Notes: generated by a model from the letters alone, not told the origin. DNA of 64,000 bases from CALLCD01 sp039196965 (GCA_039196965.1 JBCCUK010000005.1:1-64000); one strand, 5' to 3'; positions 16,901 to 26,483 are shown, counted from the first letter of the stretch. Made by a program: numbers and translations.

Positions 16901-17989
16901 TTAGGCCTTCACACCGCGTTTACCGGAGCCATATGCCGGATCGTGAACCGCGCGTGCTTCATCCAGAGGCCAGCGCGGTTTTGCTTTGGCACTAAGATCA
17001 CTCGCCATGCCTGAACGGAACCGCTCCGCACCGGCAAGGGCTATCATTGCGGCATTGTCGGTACAGTGTCGAAGCGGGGGCACAATTAGCCGCGCATCAC
17101 AAGCTTCCGCAACGTCCTGTATCCGCCCGTGGATTACTTTGTTCGCAGCAACCCCACCTGCCACCACAACCCTTTTCTCAGCGTCGGCGGATTTGAACAG
17201 AGTTAATGCCCGCCGCGTCTTTTCAGCAAGAATATCAGCGACTGCCGCCTGAAAGCTAGCCGCAATATCAGCCTTTCGATCTTTGGTGAGAGGTTCTGCC
17301 TCAGCCGCTCTGGCCGCGGCCGTTTTCAATCCCGCAAATGACATATCAAGGCCGGGCCTGTTCAGAAGAGGGCGGGGCAGCGGGACTTTATCTGGATCGC
17401 CGTCAGGTGCCAGCGCTTCTATAGCCGGTCCTCCGGGAAAGCCGAGGCAGAGAAGCTTCGCCGTCTTGTCAAATGCTTCGCCCGCTGCGTCGTCAATTGT
17501 TGTGCCCAGTCGCCTGTAATCGCTGAGGCCGCGCGCTTCGAGGATCTGGCAGTGGCCGCCGGATACGAGAAGCAGGAGATAGGGAAACGGGCAGTCGTCC
17601 GAGAGGCGGGGGGAGAGAGCGTGCCCTTCAAGGTGATTGATTGGCAGGAACGGCTTCCCGCTGGCCATAGCGAGAGCTTTTCCTGTCATCATGCCGACGA
17701 GTACACCGCCGATCAGGCCAGGCCCCGAGGTCGCGGCCACGGCGTCCATGTCTGAGAGATCCAGTCCTGCATCTATCAGTGCTTTCGCGACAATCAGGTC
17801 GGCCATTTCGGCGTGGGCTCGCGCCGCGATCTCGGGAACGACACCGCCATATAGCGCATGCTCATCCGTTTGCGTGCGAATGACATCGGATAGAAGTTCG
17901 ACGGTTTCGCCATTCAGGCGAACAATCGCCGCAGCTGTCTCATCACAGCTTGTCTCGATCCCGAGAACGGTCACAACTTGCCCAGTCAT
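16901..17989 (-). CDS. tsaD: tRNA N6-adenosine threonylcarbamoyltransferase
   Basis: TsaD transfers the threonylcarbamoyl group to A37 of ANN-decoding tRNAs. The protein opens with VTVLGIETSCDETAAAIV, the family's ATP-fold signature. The metal-binding NHLEGHALSP occurs near 110-120 with a second histidine in RAHAEMADL. GTTIDDAAGEAFDK and VVAGGVAANK are also typical. The ATG at 17989 gives the usual N-terminus; an in-frame ATG at 18013 is possible and neither has a strong ribosome binding site. It is divergent from hemC with about 50 nt between starts. Confidence 0.95.
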   Translation of the reverse strand: MTGQVVTVLGIETSCDETAAAIVRLNGETVELLSDVIRTQTDEHALYGGVVPEIAARAHAEMADLIVAKALIDAGLDLSDMDAVAATSGPGLIGGVLVGMMTGKALAMASGKPFLPINHLEGHALSPRLSDDCPFPYLLLLVSGGHCQILEARGLSDYRRLGTTIDDAAGEAFDKTAKLLCLGFPGGPAIEALAPDGDPDKVPLPRPLLNRPGLDMSFAGLKTAAARAAEAEPLTKDRKADIAASFQAAVADILAEKTRRALTLFKSADAEKRVVVAGGVAANKVIHGRIQDVAEACDARLIVPPLRHCTDNAAMIALAGAERFRSGMASDLSAKAKPRWPLDEARAVHDPAYGSGKRGVKA

Positions 17990-18037
17990 CGCCGAGCTTG
18001 TAGCTGAGAGCATTGGAAAGTGGAAGGATTTGACGGC

Positions 18038-18976
18038 ATGGGTGAAACCCTCCGTATTGGGACACGCGGCTCTCCGCTGGCATTGCATCAAGCCGAACAG
18101 ATCAAAGCATTGATTGAGGAGGCGAGCGGCGGCGAGGTGTCCGGCGTTGTAACGACCTTCACGACCAGTGGTGACAAGCTAACCACTGAACGCCTGATCG
18201 CATCCGGCGGAAAAGGGCTTTTCACTAAAGAAATTGACGTCGCAATCGATTCTGGAGACGTCGATATCGCTGTCCATTCCTTAAAGGATGTTCCGAGCGA
18301 ACTGCCAGAAGGGCAGGAGCTGGTGGCGTTCGCGCCGAGGGAAGATCCCCGCGAAGGATTTGTTTGCAATACAGCTGCGTCGCTGGACGACCTGCCGGAG
18401 GGCGCGGTGCTCGGAACGGCGAGTATCCGCCGCGAAGCCCAGACGCGGCTGGCGCGGCCCGACCTTAAGATCGTGCCGTTTCGCGGCAATGTCCAAACCC
18501 GGTTGAAAAAACTGGAAGCGGGCGAAGCACAGGCGACATACCTCGCAATGGCAGGGCTCACCCGCCTTGGCCTCCAGAGTCTGGCGCATCCCATCGAGCT
18601 GGAAGAGATGTTGCCGTCTCCCTGTCAAGGCATCGTTGCGGTCGCGGCCATTCCGGGCAGGCTAGGCGAAAAGAGCTTTGAAGCCCTGAAAGCCATTTCA
18701 GACATTGCCAGCGAGCGCGCCGCCGCTGCAGAACGAGCGTTTCTGGTTGCCCTTGATGGGTCCTGCCGTACGCCGATATCCGGTCACCTGTTTCAGAAAG
18801 AGGAAACCGTGCGGTTTGTCGGGGAGGTCACGGCTCCCGACGGCAGCGAGGTCTGGGACAATACGGTTTACTGCTCCGGCAATGCTGATCTCGATGATTT
18901 GACATCTGCTGGCCGTAATGCAGCCGAGACCATACTCGAAGCTTTGGGCGGCACACTTCCTCATGTCGAAGCTTGA
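18038..18976 (+). CDS. hemC: porphobilinogen deaminase (hydroxymethylbilane synthase)
   Basis: A 312-residue enzyme that joins four porphobilinogens into hydroxymethylbilane, the common tetrapyrrole precursor used here for heme and bacteriochlorophyll. RIGTRGSPLALHQAE opens the protein and DIAVHSLKDVPSELP carries the catalytic Asp near 84. The cofactor-binding cysteine is in LDGSCRTPISGH near 243. The ATG at 18038 has GGAAGGA nine nucleotides upstream, better than an in-frame GTG at 18020. The 3' end overlaps hemD by 14 nt. Confidence 0.96.
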   Translation: MGETLRIGTRGSPLALHQAEQIKALIEEASGGEVSGVVTTFTTSGDKLTTERLIASGGKGLFTKEIDVAIDSGDVDIAVHSLKDVPSELPEGQELVAFAPREDPREGFVCNTAASLDDLPEGAVLGTASIRREAQTRLARPDLKIVPFRGNVQTRLKKLEAGEAQATYLAMAGLTRLGLQSLAHPIELEEMLPSPCQGIVAVAAIPGRLGEKSFEALKAISDIASERAAAAERAFLVALDGSCRTPISGHLFQKEETVRFVGEVTAPDGSEVWDNTVYCSGNADLDDLTSAGRNAAETILEALGGTLPHVEA

Positions 18977-19688
18977 AGCTGCGCCGGTAATCATTACGCG
19001 GGCGGAGCCTGGGGCAATCGAGACACAGAAACGGCTGGAACTGCTTGGCATCCCCACAATTTTATCGCCTATGATTGAGCTTGTTCGGACGGATGAGTCT
19101 CTCCCTGATCTTTCAAGGTTTGCCGGCGTTCTTTTTACGAGTGCCAATGGAGTGCGTTTTTTTTCAGACCTGACAGACAAACGTAACTTACCGGCATGGT
19201 GTGTCGGCCCAGCGACATTTGAAGCGGCTGTACAGTCTGGATTTGAAAAACGGTACAATGCCAATGGGGATGGTGTTGCTTTGGCCGACTACATTATTGC
19301 AGGTGCAGCTCCCGATCACGGGCCGCTTCTCCACGTCGCTAATTCAGCCGCGAGTGGTGACGTTGCCAGCCGCCTGCGAGAAGCAGGCTTCGAGGTGGTT
19401 TTCGCGCCAATCTACGAAGCTCGGCCTGCAAAAGAGTTGTCAGACAAGGCCGCTAGGGCTCTGAGCGCAGATGCCCCTGTGATTGTTCTGATCCATTCAG
19501 CAAAAGGGGCGAAAGCGTTCGAATCTGCGATAGGGAGGCAGAACATTGCCTTAAACCTGGTCGTAGCCGTCTCCGAAAAAGCAGCGCTTCCCCTTAGAGA
19601 CTTGAATCTGATGAAGGTAGAGATTGCAGACACCCCCAATGAGGACGCCCTGATTGACGCTCTCGTCGCCTTGCGCGCAACGCTTTGA
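18963..19688 (+). CDS. hemD: uroporphyrinogen-III synthase
   Basis: A 241-residue enzyme that cyclises hydroxymethylbilane to uroporphyrinogen III. Sequence conservation in this family is low. Visible support is the N-terminal PVIITRAEPGAIETQKRLE, the FTSANGVRFF segment near 55, the conserved-type Y in FAPIYEARPA, and the direct overlap with hemC. The ATG at 18963 lies inside hemC, so translation is probably coupled. The longer frame starting at 18918 lacks homology and is not used. Confidence 0.9.
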   Translation: MSKLEAAPVIITRAEPGAIETQKRLELLGIPTILSPMIELVRTDESLPDLSRFAGVLFTSANGVRFFSDLTDKRNLPAWCVGPATFEAAVQSGFEKRYNANGDGVALADYIIAGAAPDHGPLLHVANSAASGDVASRLREAGFEVVFAPIYEARPAKELSDKAARALSADAPVIVLIHSAKGAKAFESAIGRQNIALNLVVAVSEKAALPLRDLNLMKVEIADTPNEDALIDALVALRATL

Positions 19689-19713
19689 TTACACCTTTGT
19701 GCCATTATATAAT
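19685..19713 (+). promoter_or_regulatory. sigma-70-type promoter candidate for the Mic60-hemY unit
   Basis: TTGATT (19685-19690) and a perfect TATAAT (19708-19713) are separated by 17 nt. The -35 overlaps the hemD stop codon. The start of the Mic60 gene is 37 nt beyond the -10. Confidence 0.5.
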
Positions 19714-19749
19714 GAATTATTCATTCGCTGGCAGAGCAGAAGGCACACC

Positions 19750-21072
19750 ATGACGGGGACCACAGACGAACCGGGGGACAAGAACGAGCCGATCGATGCT
19801 GATTTCGAACCAGCTCCGCCCGCTGCAGACTATTTTACCGGCAGTCAGGATTCGTCAAAGGGGCCAGGCTGGATTGCGCTTGGTATAACCGGTGTCGCGG
19901 CTGCCTTGTTCGGCGGGCTGATCGCGGGCGGTCTTAACAGTGCTGGGAATAGTGGTTTTGCCCCCCAGACGCTGGCCGGGGATGTGGAAACCCTTTCTGC
20001 CAATCAGAAAGCCGTTGAAGCTGGCGTAGAGGCACTGCGCGGGGAAATTGCGAGTGTTGAGGAGCGTTTGACCCGGGAAGTTACAGCCGCAGCCGCTGGC
20101 TCGGGTGATGACGAAGCACTCACAACTCTCACTGCGGAAATAGAGACGTTGAACCAGAGGCTTGATGCCCTGCAGACTGGTGAGAATGATCTCGAAGGGC
20201 TTTCCGATCTTGCCATGCGGGTAGATGTGCTCGAACGGGCCGACGAGGATGAAGTGACAAGTCCGAGACTGGCCAATCGCGCCATCACGGCTCTTCGAAC
20301 ACGGGTCGAGGAGATTGAGACCGCGCAGGCTCAAATCACAAATCGACAGGCCATACGCGCAGAAGCCCTGGCCGATTTGCTCGCCCGGATGGAAGCCATA
20401 GAGGCAGATGCCGGCGAGGACATGGCTTCAGATCTTACCGCTCTGCGTACCGAGGTAGACGCGCTGAAATCCCTGATTGCGGCTGATGACGGGCAGTCTG
20501 CCGAAATCCAGCAATTGCAGGAAACTGTTAGCGAGCTTCGAGAGCAGGACGAGGTCGATGATGAGAACGCCACAGCTTCAAAAGCGCTTTTTGCTTTGCT
20601 GACGATGGAAGCGGCCGCCAGTGACGGCAGGTCATTTCAATCAGCTTATACCCAGCTCCAAACAGCGCTGCCGGGCAATGTGACCATGGAGACGCTTGGT
20701 CCGTTGGCAAACCAGTCAGTGCCCACCGTCTCCATGCTTCAAGCCAGTTTTACGCCGACGGCCGAGGATGCCCTTGCTGCCATTGCGGCGGCTGAGCCCG
20801 AATCCGACGGCTGGGCCTGGCTGAGGAATGTCTTTGGTGAGAATATTGAGCTCCGCAGAAGCGGGGAGCCTGAAGGGCCGGAGGCTGTTCTGGATAATGC
20901 AAAGACGGCACTTGAGGCGCAGGATCTGCTTCGCGCCACAGAAATTATTGGGACACTAAACGGACCTGCGGCCACAGCATTTGAACCGTGGATGGCAGAC
21001 GCCACCCAAAGGCTACAGCTGGATGAGAGCCTTGATACTCTCCGGCTGGTTCTTCTGGGTGCGGAGAAATAG
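19750..21072 (+). CDS. mitofilin/Mic60-like inner-membrane protein
   Basis: A 440-residue protein with a short acidic N-terminus, one transmembrane helix near 40-62 (ALGITGVAAALFGGLIAGG), a long coiled coil (about 80-285, many Leu/Glu/Ala heptads) and a C-terminal helical mitofilin-like domain (LQTALPGNVTMETLGPLANQ onward). Alphaproteobacterial Mic60 is the ancestor of the mitochondrial cristae protein and is linked to intracytoplasmic membranes; it is typically encoded beside hemD and hemY, as here. The ATG at 19750 has GAAGG upstream, which rejects the longer frame from 19654. The phototrophic host makes a role in membrane shaping plausible. Confidence 0.85.
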   Translation: MTGTTDEPGDKNEPIDADFEPAPPAADYFTGSQDSSKGPGWIALGITGVAAALFGGLIAGGLNSAGNSGFAPQTLAGDVETLSANQKAVEAGVEALRGEIASVEERLTREVTAAAAGSGDDEALTTLTAEIETLNQRLDALQTGENDLEGLSDLAMRVDVLERADEDEVTSPRLANRAITALRTRVEEIETAQAQITNRQAIRAEALADLLARMEAIEADAGEDMASDLTALRTEVDALKSLIAADDGQSAEIQQLQETVSELREQDEVDDENATASKALFALLTMEAAASDGRSFQSAYTQLQTALPGNVTMETLGPLANQSVPTVSMLQASFTPTAEDALAAIAAAEPESDGWAWLRNVFGENIELRRSGEPEGPEAVLDNAKTALEAQDLLRATEIIGTLNGPAATAFEPWMADATQRLQLDESLDTLRLVLLGAEK

Positions 21073-21081
21073 ACCCGGCTG

Positions 21082-22512
21082 ATGGTGAGGCTTTTGCTAA
21101 TTGTTGTTGTACTGATCGCCGCTGGTGCCGGTACTGTCTATTTGGCGAATATGCCTGGGGGCGTCTCTTTTGAACTTTTCGGCTGGGAGGGCAGGCTACC
21201 TGTTCTCGCGACGATTATTCTTCAGCTGATGATTGGCGGAACGATTGCGTTGATCTGGGGGTTGTTCGCTGGTCTCTGGAAATTACCGGTCCGTATTGGA
21301 AAGTCTCGCCGTGCATCGCGTGTCAGAAAAGCAAATTATGCGCTTACGGATGGTCTGCTTGCGGCTGAGGCGGGTGACATCAAGACGGCTCAGCGGCTTG
21401 CCAAGAAAGCCGATTCCTATGCCGACGATGAGCGTTTGAAAGTTCTACTTGAAGCACGAACCGCAGAAGCCGACGGTGACTGGATTGCAGCAGAAAGAGC
21501 ATGGGCCCAGCTTGCAAGGTTGCCCGGCGGGCAGCTCGCCGGCCTTCGCGGAACGGCAAGCGCTGCGATGGAACGCGGAGATCCGAAAGGTGCAGAGGCA
21601 AGCGCGCGGGCTGCGCTCGAACTGAAATCTGGTGCGGATTGGCCGTTTAATTCCCTTTTCGACTTGCAAGTGGCTCGGGGAGATTGGGACAAGGCACTTG
21701 ATACGCTTTCTTTGGGCGAGAAAAATCGGCTGATTTCGGGCGATAGCCTCCGCCGGCGCAGGGCCGTCCTGCAAACTGCAAAAGCTGCAAGTGTGCCTCA
21801 CGAACAGCGTAGCATTGCGCAAAAGGCCCTGGCCGAGGCTATTCGAGCGGCTCCCGGTTTTCCGCCTGCAGTTGTGCATGGTGCCCGTCAGTTGATCCTT
21901 GAGGGCAAGGACAAGGCGGCCATGGATATCCTCGAAATGGGATGGATATCGCGTCCCCATCCGGCGATTGCTCAAACTGCTAGGCAAATATCACTTGGGG
22001 CGGATCAGGCATCTGCTGAAAAGACTCTTGAGCGTTTGATCGCCGCAAACCCAGATCATTATGAGAGCAAGATCCTCCGTGCTGAGCTCTCCATGAAGAA
22101 TGATGACTGGGTTAAAGCCGTCAAAATACTGTCGCTGCTGGTCGAGATCGGCCCAACCGGACGGCTATGTCTTCTGATGGAACGTGCCCTCAAGGGCTAT
22201 GGCGACGAGGTGGAGGCTGCGCGCTGGGCGCGCATGGCGGTGACGGCGAGCCGAGAGGCGGATTGGTCGGATCTCGATCCCAAGGGAGGAGCCTTCAACT
22301 ATGGAGCAGCTGATTGGGCGCGCCTGGTCTATCGGTTCGGCGATGCTGGACAGCTGGTTCACCCGCGCCATGAGGCCTATTCGAGGGAATTGGACGTTGA
22401 TCGCGCTTTAACTGCTCTGCCAGCTCCGGATGATGATGGGGCTCCCAAGCCAGGCGTAAAACTTCCACCGGGCGAGATGGCTCAGCCGCTGGATTTCGTT
22501 CCTGAAGACTAA
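21082..22512 (+). CDS. hemY: HemY-type tetratricopeptide membrane protein
   Basis: A 476-residue protein with two N-terminal membrane helices (LLLIVVVLIAAGAGTVYLA and ATIILQLMIGGTIALIWGLF). These form the HemY_N region, and helical TPR-like repeats follow (ADDERLKVLLEARTAEADGD and onward). The name is historical: this is not protoporphyrinogen oxidase. The protein is a scaffold linked to tetrapyrrole genes in proteobacteria. It lies 9 nt after the Mic60 gene and is co-transcribed with it. The C-terminus is acidic and proline-rich. Length fits alphaproteobacterial members. Confidence 0.88.
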   Translation: MVRLLLIVVVLIAAGAGTVYLANMPGGVSFELFGWEGRLPVLATIILQLMIGGTIALIWGLFAGLWKLPVRIGKSRRASRVRKANYALTDGLLAAEAGDIKTAQRLAKKADSYADDERLKVLLEARTAEADGDWIAAERAWAQLARLPGGQLAGLRGTASAAMERGDPKGAEASARAALELKSGADWPFNSLFDLQVARGDWDKALDTLSLGEKNRLISGDSLRRRRAVLQTAKAASVPHEQRSIAQKALAEAIRAAPGFPPAVVHGARQLILEGKDKAAMDILEMGWISRPHPAIAQTARQISLGADQASAEKTLERLIAANPDHYESKILRAELSMKNDDWVKAVKILSLLVEIGPTGRLCLLMERALKGYGDEVEAARWARMAVTASREADWSDLDPKGGAFNYGAADWARLVYRFGDAGQLVHPRHEAYSRELDVDRALTALPAPDDDGAPKPGVKLPPGEMAQPLDFVPED

Positions 22513-22899
22513 ATCCACGAGTTTCACAGCAATTACTTTTGCAAATACTCGGCGTTGATAACTGTCCGCCAATTAGGCGGGTAAAAATTTTCTGATTACG
22601 CTATAAGACGTCGAATAGCTTGCTCAACTACCAATTTTCGGATGCATTAAGGGCATGATTTTCCCTGTTTTGAGAGCTGCCACCTCTCTGGCGAGCATTC
22701 GTGAGTTATCATGTAACTCGTAATGATTACGGGGGTTTACCTATGCTCTGAGGCATATTGAACACACCATTCAGAATTCTTCCACAACTTCTACAAACAA
22801 TAATTGACGCTTTCGTGACCGAGTGCGTACGCATCTTGATAAGACCCGGTATGTCGCTGGGCAAACGATCTCAGATCGTGCTAATTGAAAGGTATTAAA
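22513..22899. other. AT-richer intergenic region before the TonB receptor
   Basis: No gene was found in this 387-nt spacer. It holds overlapping palindromes at 22703-22731. A TTGACG near 22804 could be a -35 element, but no convincing -10 lies at the right distance. A long leader with regulatory function is possible. Confidence 0.5.
22703..22731. promoter_or_regulatory. overlapping palindromes, operator candidate
   Basis: GAGTTA (22703-22708) and TAACTC (22714-22719) form one inverted repeat. CGTAAT-G-ATTACG (22719-22731) forms a second, sharing the final C of the first. The pair sits about 170 nt upstream of the TonB-dependent receptor. Confidence 0.45.
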
Positions 22900-25800
22900 A
22901 TGGGGAATTCTCTTAGGGAGAGATTACTAGCGACTTCGTTGCTCGCCGTCATGCTCGGTGCCGCACCTGCCGTCGCTCAAGATCCTGAGCGGGTCACGGA
23001 AACAGAGGTTGAAGACGAGGCAGTGCAAGAGACCATCACGGTCACAGGCTCGCGCCTTAACACAAACCCAAACCTTATTGCAGCCAGCCCAGTTCTCAGC
23101 GTGGGCGCGGAGGACATTGATGTCCGCGGTAATGTTCGGATTGAGGATCTCATCAACATCTTGCCGCAGGTTTTCGCTGGTCAAGCCGGGGAAGTTTCAA
23201 ACGGCGCGACTGGCACGGCATCGCTGAACTTGCGTGGCCTTGGTGCGGACCGAACACTCACATTGATTGATGGTCGACGCCTACCATTCGGGTCTTCCAC
23301 GGTATCGGCGGCAAACCTCGACTTGGTTCCTACCCAGTTGATTGAGAGAGTCGATATTCTGACTGGTGGTGCATCGGCTGTTTACGGTTCGGACGCGGTT
23401 GCTGGTGTTGCGAACTTCATTCTGAAAAATGACTTTGAGGGCGTAGAACTCGATGTTCAGGGTGGCCTTGCCCAAGCTGGAAATGGGGTCGAGCCATTTG
23501 ATTCCGCAAATGCGGTGGCCGGGTTCCCGGTGCCGGACAGTACAGTTGACGGTGAAGAGCTCTTTGTTGCATTGACGTTGGGTGCAAATACAGCTGACGG
23601 TCGCGGCAATGTAACCCTCTTCGGTAGCTACGAGATTCGCAACGATATTGTGCAAGCTGACCGGTCTGTCTCCGCTTGTTCACTCAATGCTGATACGGGT
23701 GATTTGAGTGTTGACGGTTTTGCCTGTGGTGGATCCGTAAACTTTCGCCTATTTGGCGGTGATGGCGGGTTCGCTTTTCAGCAGGAAGACGGCACAATTA
23801 ATCCGGCAACCTTCGGTCCGGAAGAGCAGTTCAACTTTGGTGCCCTTAACTTCTTCCAGCGCCCGAGCGAGCGCTTTCAGATTTACACCCGTGGTCACTA
23901 CGACCTAACTGAGAATCTGGAAATTTTTGCAGATCTGTCGTTCACGAACAACTCGTCCGATGCACAGATTGCTCCAACTGCCTCGTTTGGCATTGGTGCC
24001 TTCTCAATCAACTGTGACAACCCGCTGATTCAGGGCGCTTCAGGACCGGCCGGAGCAGGGCTTAACCTTGCGACGGATACGTTTGGATGTACACCTGAAC
24101 AGATTGCGTCTGGAGCGGACGTTAGCGGCATAACCGCGTCGCACCGGAACGTGGAGGGTGGCAACCGTAATTCGAACCTCGACAACACCGCTTGGCGGCT
24201 TGTCGGTGGTTTACGCGGTGACTTCCTCGACAGTGTCTGGAGCTACGAAGTGTTCGGGCAGTTCTCTCGAACTCAAGACGTCTCCATTGCATCAAACGAT
24301 TTCGTAACTGCAAACGTGCAAGATGCTTTCTTTGCCGTTGATGATGGCAGCGGAAATGTGGTTTGTCGTAGTGGCAACGCGGGATGTGTTCCTTATAACA
24401 TCTTCCAGCGTGGCCCGAATGGCGAAAGCCTTGTGTCTCAGGGATCTCTCGATTTCATTCAGGGTGTTGGCATCACGACAGGTGAAACACAGCAGATTGT
24501 TGCCGGCGCAACCCTTCAGGCTGATCTTGGCAACTACGGTATCAAGTCACCATGGACCGATGCAGGTATTGGTTTCTTGTTCGGTCTTGAGGCGCGTGAA
24601 GATGAGTTGGAAGCAATCCCGGATGAAATTAGCCAGATCCAAGGTGGTGGTTTCACCGGTGTTGGTGGCGCAACGCTGCCAGTCGCCGGGCAATCTCGTG
24701 TCTTTGAGATATTCCAGGAAGTTCAGATTCCTATTGTGACTGAGCGTCCATTCTTCGAAGAGCTCACGTTCAGCGGCCAGTATCGTCACTCTGATTACCA
24801 GGTTGAAGGCAACGATGTTGAAAACAGCTTCGACACCAATGCTTTCGGTCTACAGCTGACCTGGGCACCGATTTCGGACATCAAATTCCGTGGTCAGTTC
24901 CAGCGTTCAGTTCGTGCGCCGAACGTCATTGAGCTCTTTACCGGAGTGAATACCGACCTGCCGAACCTGAACCCTGCTGGTACCAACGCAGATGGTACTC
25001 AACTGTTCGACCCTTGCGCCTCCAATGCACCGCTCCTCTCTTTGGAACAGTGTGCACTGACAGGCGTTACATTTGAACAATTCGGTGGTCCTGAGGGTGG
25101 ATCGACTACAGGTGGTATTCTGGACGTCATTGCTGGTCAGACCCAGTCGATTACGTCTGGTAACGCACTGCTCGATCCAGAGTCTTCTGACACCTTCACA
25201 ATTGGCGGCATCTTCACACCTGCCGCTGTTCCTGGATTGTCTATCAGTATCGACTACTTTGATATCTCGGTTGACGATTTCATCACGGTTGTGCCGGCTC
25301 AAAACGCATTGGACAGCTGCTTGAACACGGGTGCAGATTTCTTCTGTGATCTTATCACCAGAGCGGACAGCGGAACGCTGGCTGCGGGCACGTTTGGTGT
25401 TGGATTTGATCAAACCAATTTCAACATTGCTGAGCTGAATACTTCAGGTATCGATTTCCAGATTCTGTACAGTTTTGATCTAGCAAGTGTTGGACTAAAC
25501 GGTGTTGGCGATCTTCAGCTCGACTATGCGTCGACATACCTGGCGGAGTATGACTTCCTCCCGGTTGAGGGTGCCGAACTTATTGAATGTGCTGGAGCAT
25601 TCGGCAATACGTGTCCGGAATTCATTCCTGTCGCGCCTGAATATCGTCATCGCCTCGTTGCGACCTGGAATACGCCGTGGAATCTTCAGATCTCCAACAC
25701 GTGGCGTTATAATTCCGGTACGGACAACAACGCTGCTAGCCCGGCACCTGTGGATACCGAGTTGGCAACAACGAACTACTGGGATATCGGAGCGAACTAC

Positions 25801-25965
25801 AGCTTGAATGACAATCTGGCATTCCGCTTTGGTGTTCTGAACCTTCTGGACGAAGTACCGCCGGTTAGTGTTTCAGCCGGTCCGCCGCTTGGTAACGGTA
25901 ACACCTTCCCAACGATCTTTGATACGGGACGGTTTATCTTCCTTGGCGCAACGCTGCGCCTCTAA
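22900..25965 (+). CDS. TonB-dependent outer-membrane receptor
   Basis: A 1021-residue outer-membrane transporter. The signal peptide ends near APAVAQ. A TonB-box-like ETITVTGSRL follows, then a plug domain (about 50-190) with RIEDLINILPQV, LNLRGLGADRTLTLIDGRR and GGASAVYGSDAVAGVANFIL. The rest is a 22-strand barrel that ends in the aromatic-type terminus FIFLGATLRL. It resembles the large receptors common in Caulobacterales and sphingomonads that import glycans, peptides or siderophores; the substrate is unknown. The ATG at 22900 has GAAAGG eight nucleotides upstream. A strong terminator follows. Confidence 0.95.
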   Translation: MGNSLRERLLATSLLAVMLGAAPAVAQDPERVTETEVEDEAVQETITVTGSRLNTNPNLIAASPVLSVGAEDIDVRGNVRIEDLINILPQVFAGQAGEVSNGATGTASLNLRGLGADRTLTLIDGRRLPFGSSTVSAANLDLVPTQLIERVDILTGGASAVYGSDAVAGVANFILKNDFEGVELDVQGGLAQAGNGVEPFDSANAVAGFPVPDSTVDGEELFVALTLGANTADGRGNVTLFGSYEIRNDIVQADRSVSACSLNADTGDLSVDGFACGGSVNFRLFGGDGGFAFQQEDGTINPATFGPEEQFNFGALNFFQRPSERFQIYTRGHYDLTENLEIFADLSFTNNSSDAQIAPTASFGIGAFSINCDNPLIQGASGPAGAGLNLATDTFGCTPEQIASGADVSGITASHRNVEGGNRNSNLDNTAWRLVGGLRGDFLDSVWSYEVFGQFSRTQDVSIASNDFVTANVQDAFFAVDDGSGNVVCRSGNAGCVPYNIFQRGPNGESLVSQGSLDFIQGVGITTGETQQIVAGATLQADLGNYGIKSPWTDAGIGFLFGLEAREDELEAIPDEISQIQGGGFTGVGGATLPVAGQSRVFEIFQEVQIPIVTERPFFEELTFSGQYRHSDYQVEGNDVENSFDTNAFGLQLTWAPISDIKFRGQFQRSVRAPNVIELFTGVNTDLPNLNPAGTNADGTQLFDPCASNAPLLSLEQCALTGVTFEQFGGPEGGSTTGGILDVIAGQTQSITSGNALLDPESSDTFTIGGIFTPAAVPGLSISIDYFDISVDDFITVVPAQNALDSCLNTGADFFCDLITRADSGTLAAGTFGVGFDQTNFNIAELNTSGIDFQILYSFDLASVGLNGVGDLQLDYASTYLAEYDFLPVEGAELIECAGAFGNTCPEFIPVAPEYRHRLVATWNTPWNLQISNTWRYNSGTDNNAASPAPVDTELATTNYWDIGANYSLNDNLAFRFGVLNLLDEVPPVSVSAGPPLGNGNTFPTIFDTGRFIFLGATLRL

Positions 25966-25992
25966 GGCAAGAGCTTAACGAAGTAAAACGAG

Positions 25993-26024
25993 AAACGGCG
26001 GTCCATTTGGACCGCCGTTTTTTC
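25993..26024 (+). terminator. Rho-independent terminator
   Basis: AAACGGCGGTCC (25993-26004) and GGACCGCCGTTT (26009-26020) form a perfect 12-bp stem with an ATTT loop, followed by more T residues. It lies 27 nt after the TonB receptor stop. Confidence 0.9.
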
Positions 26025-26158
26025 TTGTTTTTTCCGCTTATTATCTCTTCGTTCACGCGATCTAACGCAGTCGTGTTTCGCGGTTATGACCCTTTCAATT
26101 GCGATAGTTATGGGGTTGGCCGTACTCGTTGTTGTGGCAATGAGAATGGAGGCCAATC

Positions 26159-26446
26159 ATGAGATCAAGGATTTGGGCGCTGGCTATTTTACCAGTTTTC
26201 GCAACTCCGGCAGTCGCGCAGGTCGAAGCGCCGCGACCCGCTGCTGATGTCGAACGGAAGCTGGAAACCGTTGAGGTAGAGCGCCCGGCTAAAACTGCGC
26301 CGTCTGCAAATGAAATACGTCAGATCGAGCGGCCGGAGCGCCCCGAACGTATCGATCGCCCAGAGCGTGTCGAACGCGTGGAGCGCGTGGAGAGAGTTGA
26401 ACGCGTAGAACGTGTTGAGCGTCCTTCAGGCGGTTTTGGAAGCTAG
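26159..26446 (+). CDS. small secreted protein with Glu-Arg-Val repeats
   Basis: A 95-residue exported protein. The signal peptide (IWALAILPVFATPAVAQ) is clear and the mature part has about 73 residues. After a Pro/Glu-rich linker comes a perfect tripeptide array: six VER units in a row inside RPERVERVERVERVERVERVERP, bordered by RPE units; a GG-F-G-S tail follows. The alternating charge could form an extended or coiled helix. The function is unknown. GGAGG precedes the ATG. It lies 37 nt before the barrel protein gene and may share its operon. Confidence 0.7.
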   Translation: MRSRIWALAILPVFATPAVAQVEAPRPAADVERKLETVEVERPAKTAPSANEIRQIERPERPERIDRPERVERVERVERVERVERVERPSGGFGS

Positions 26447-26483
26447 ATACAAGGTACGCCCCTAGTTCGGGCGGAATAATTTC

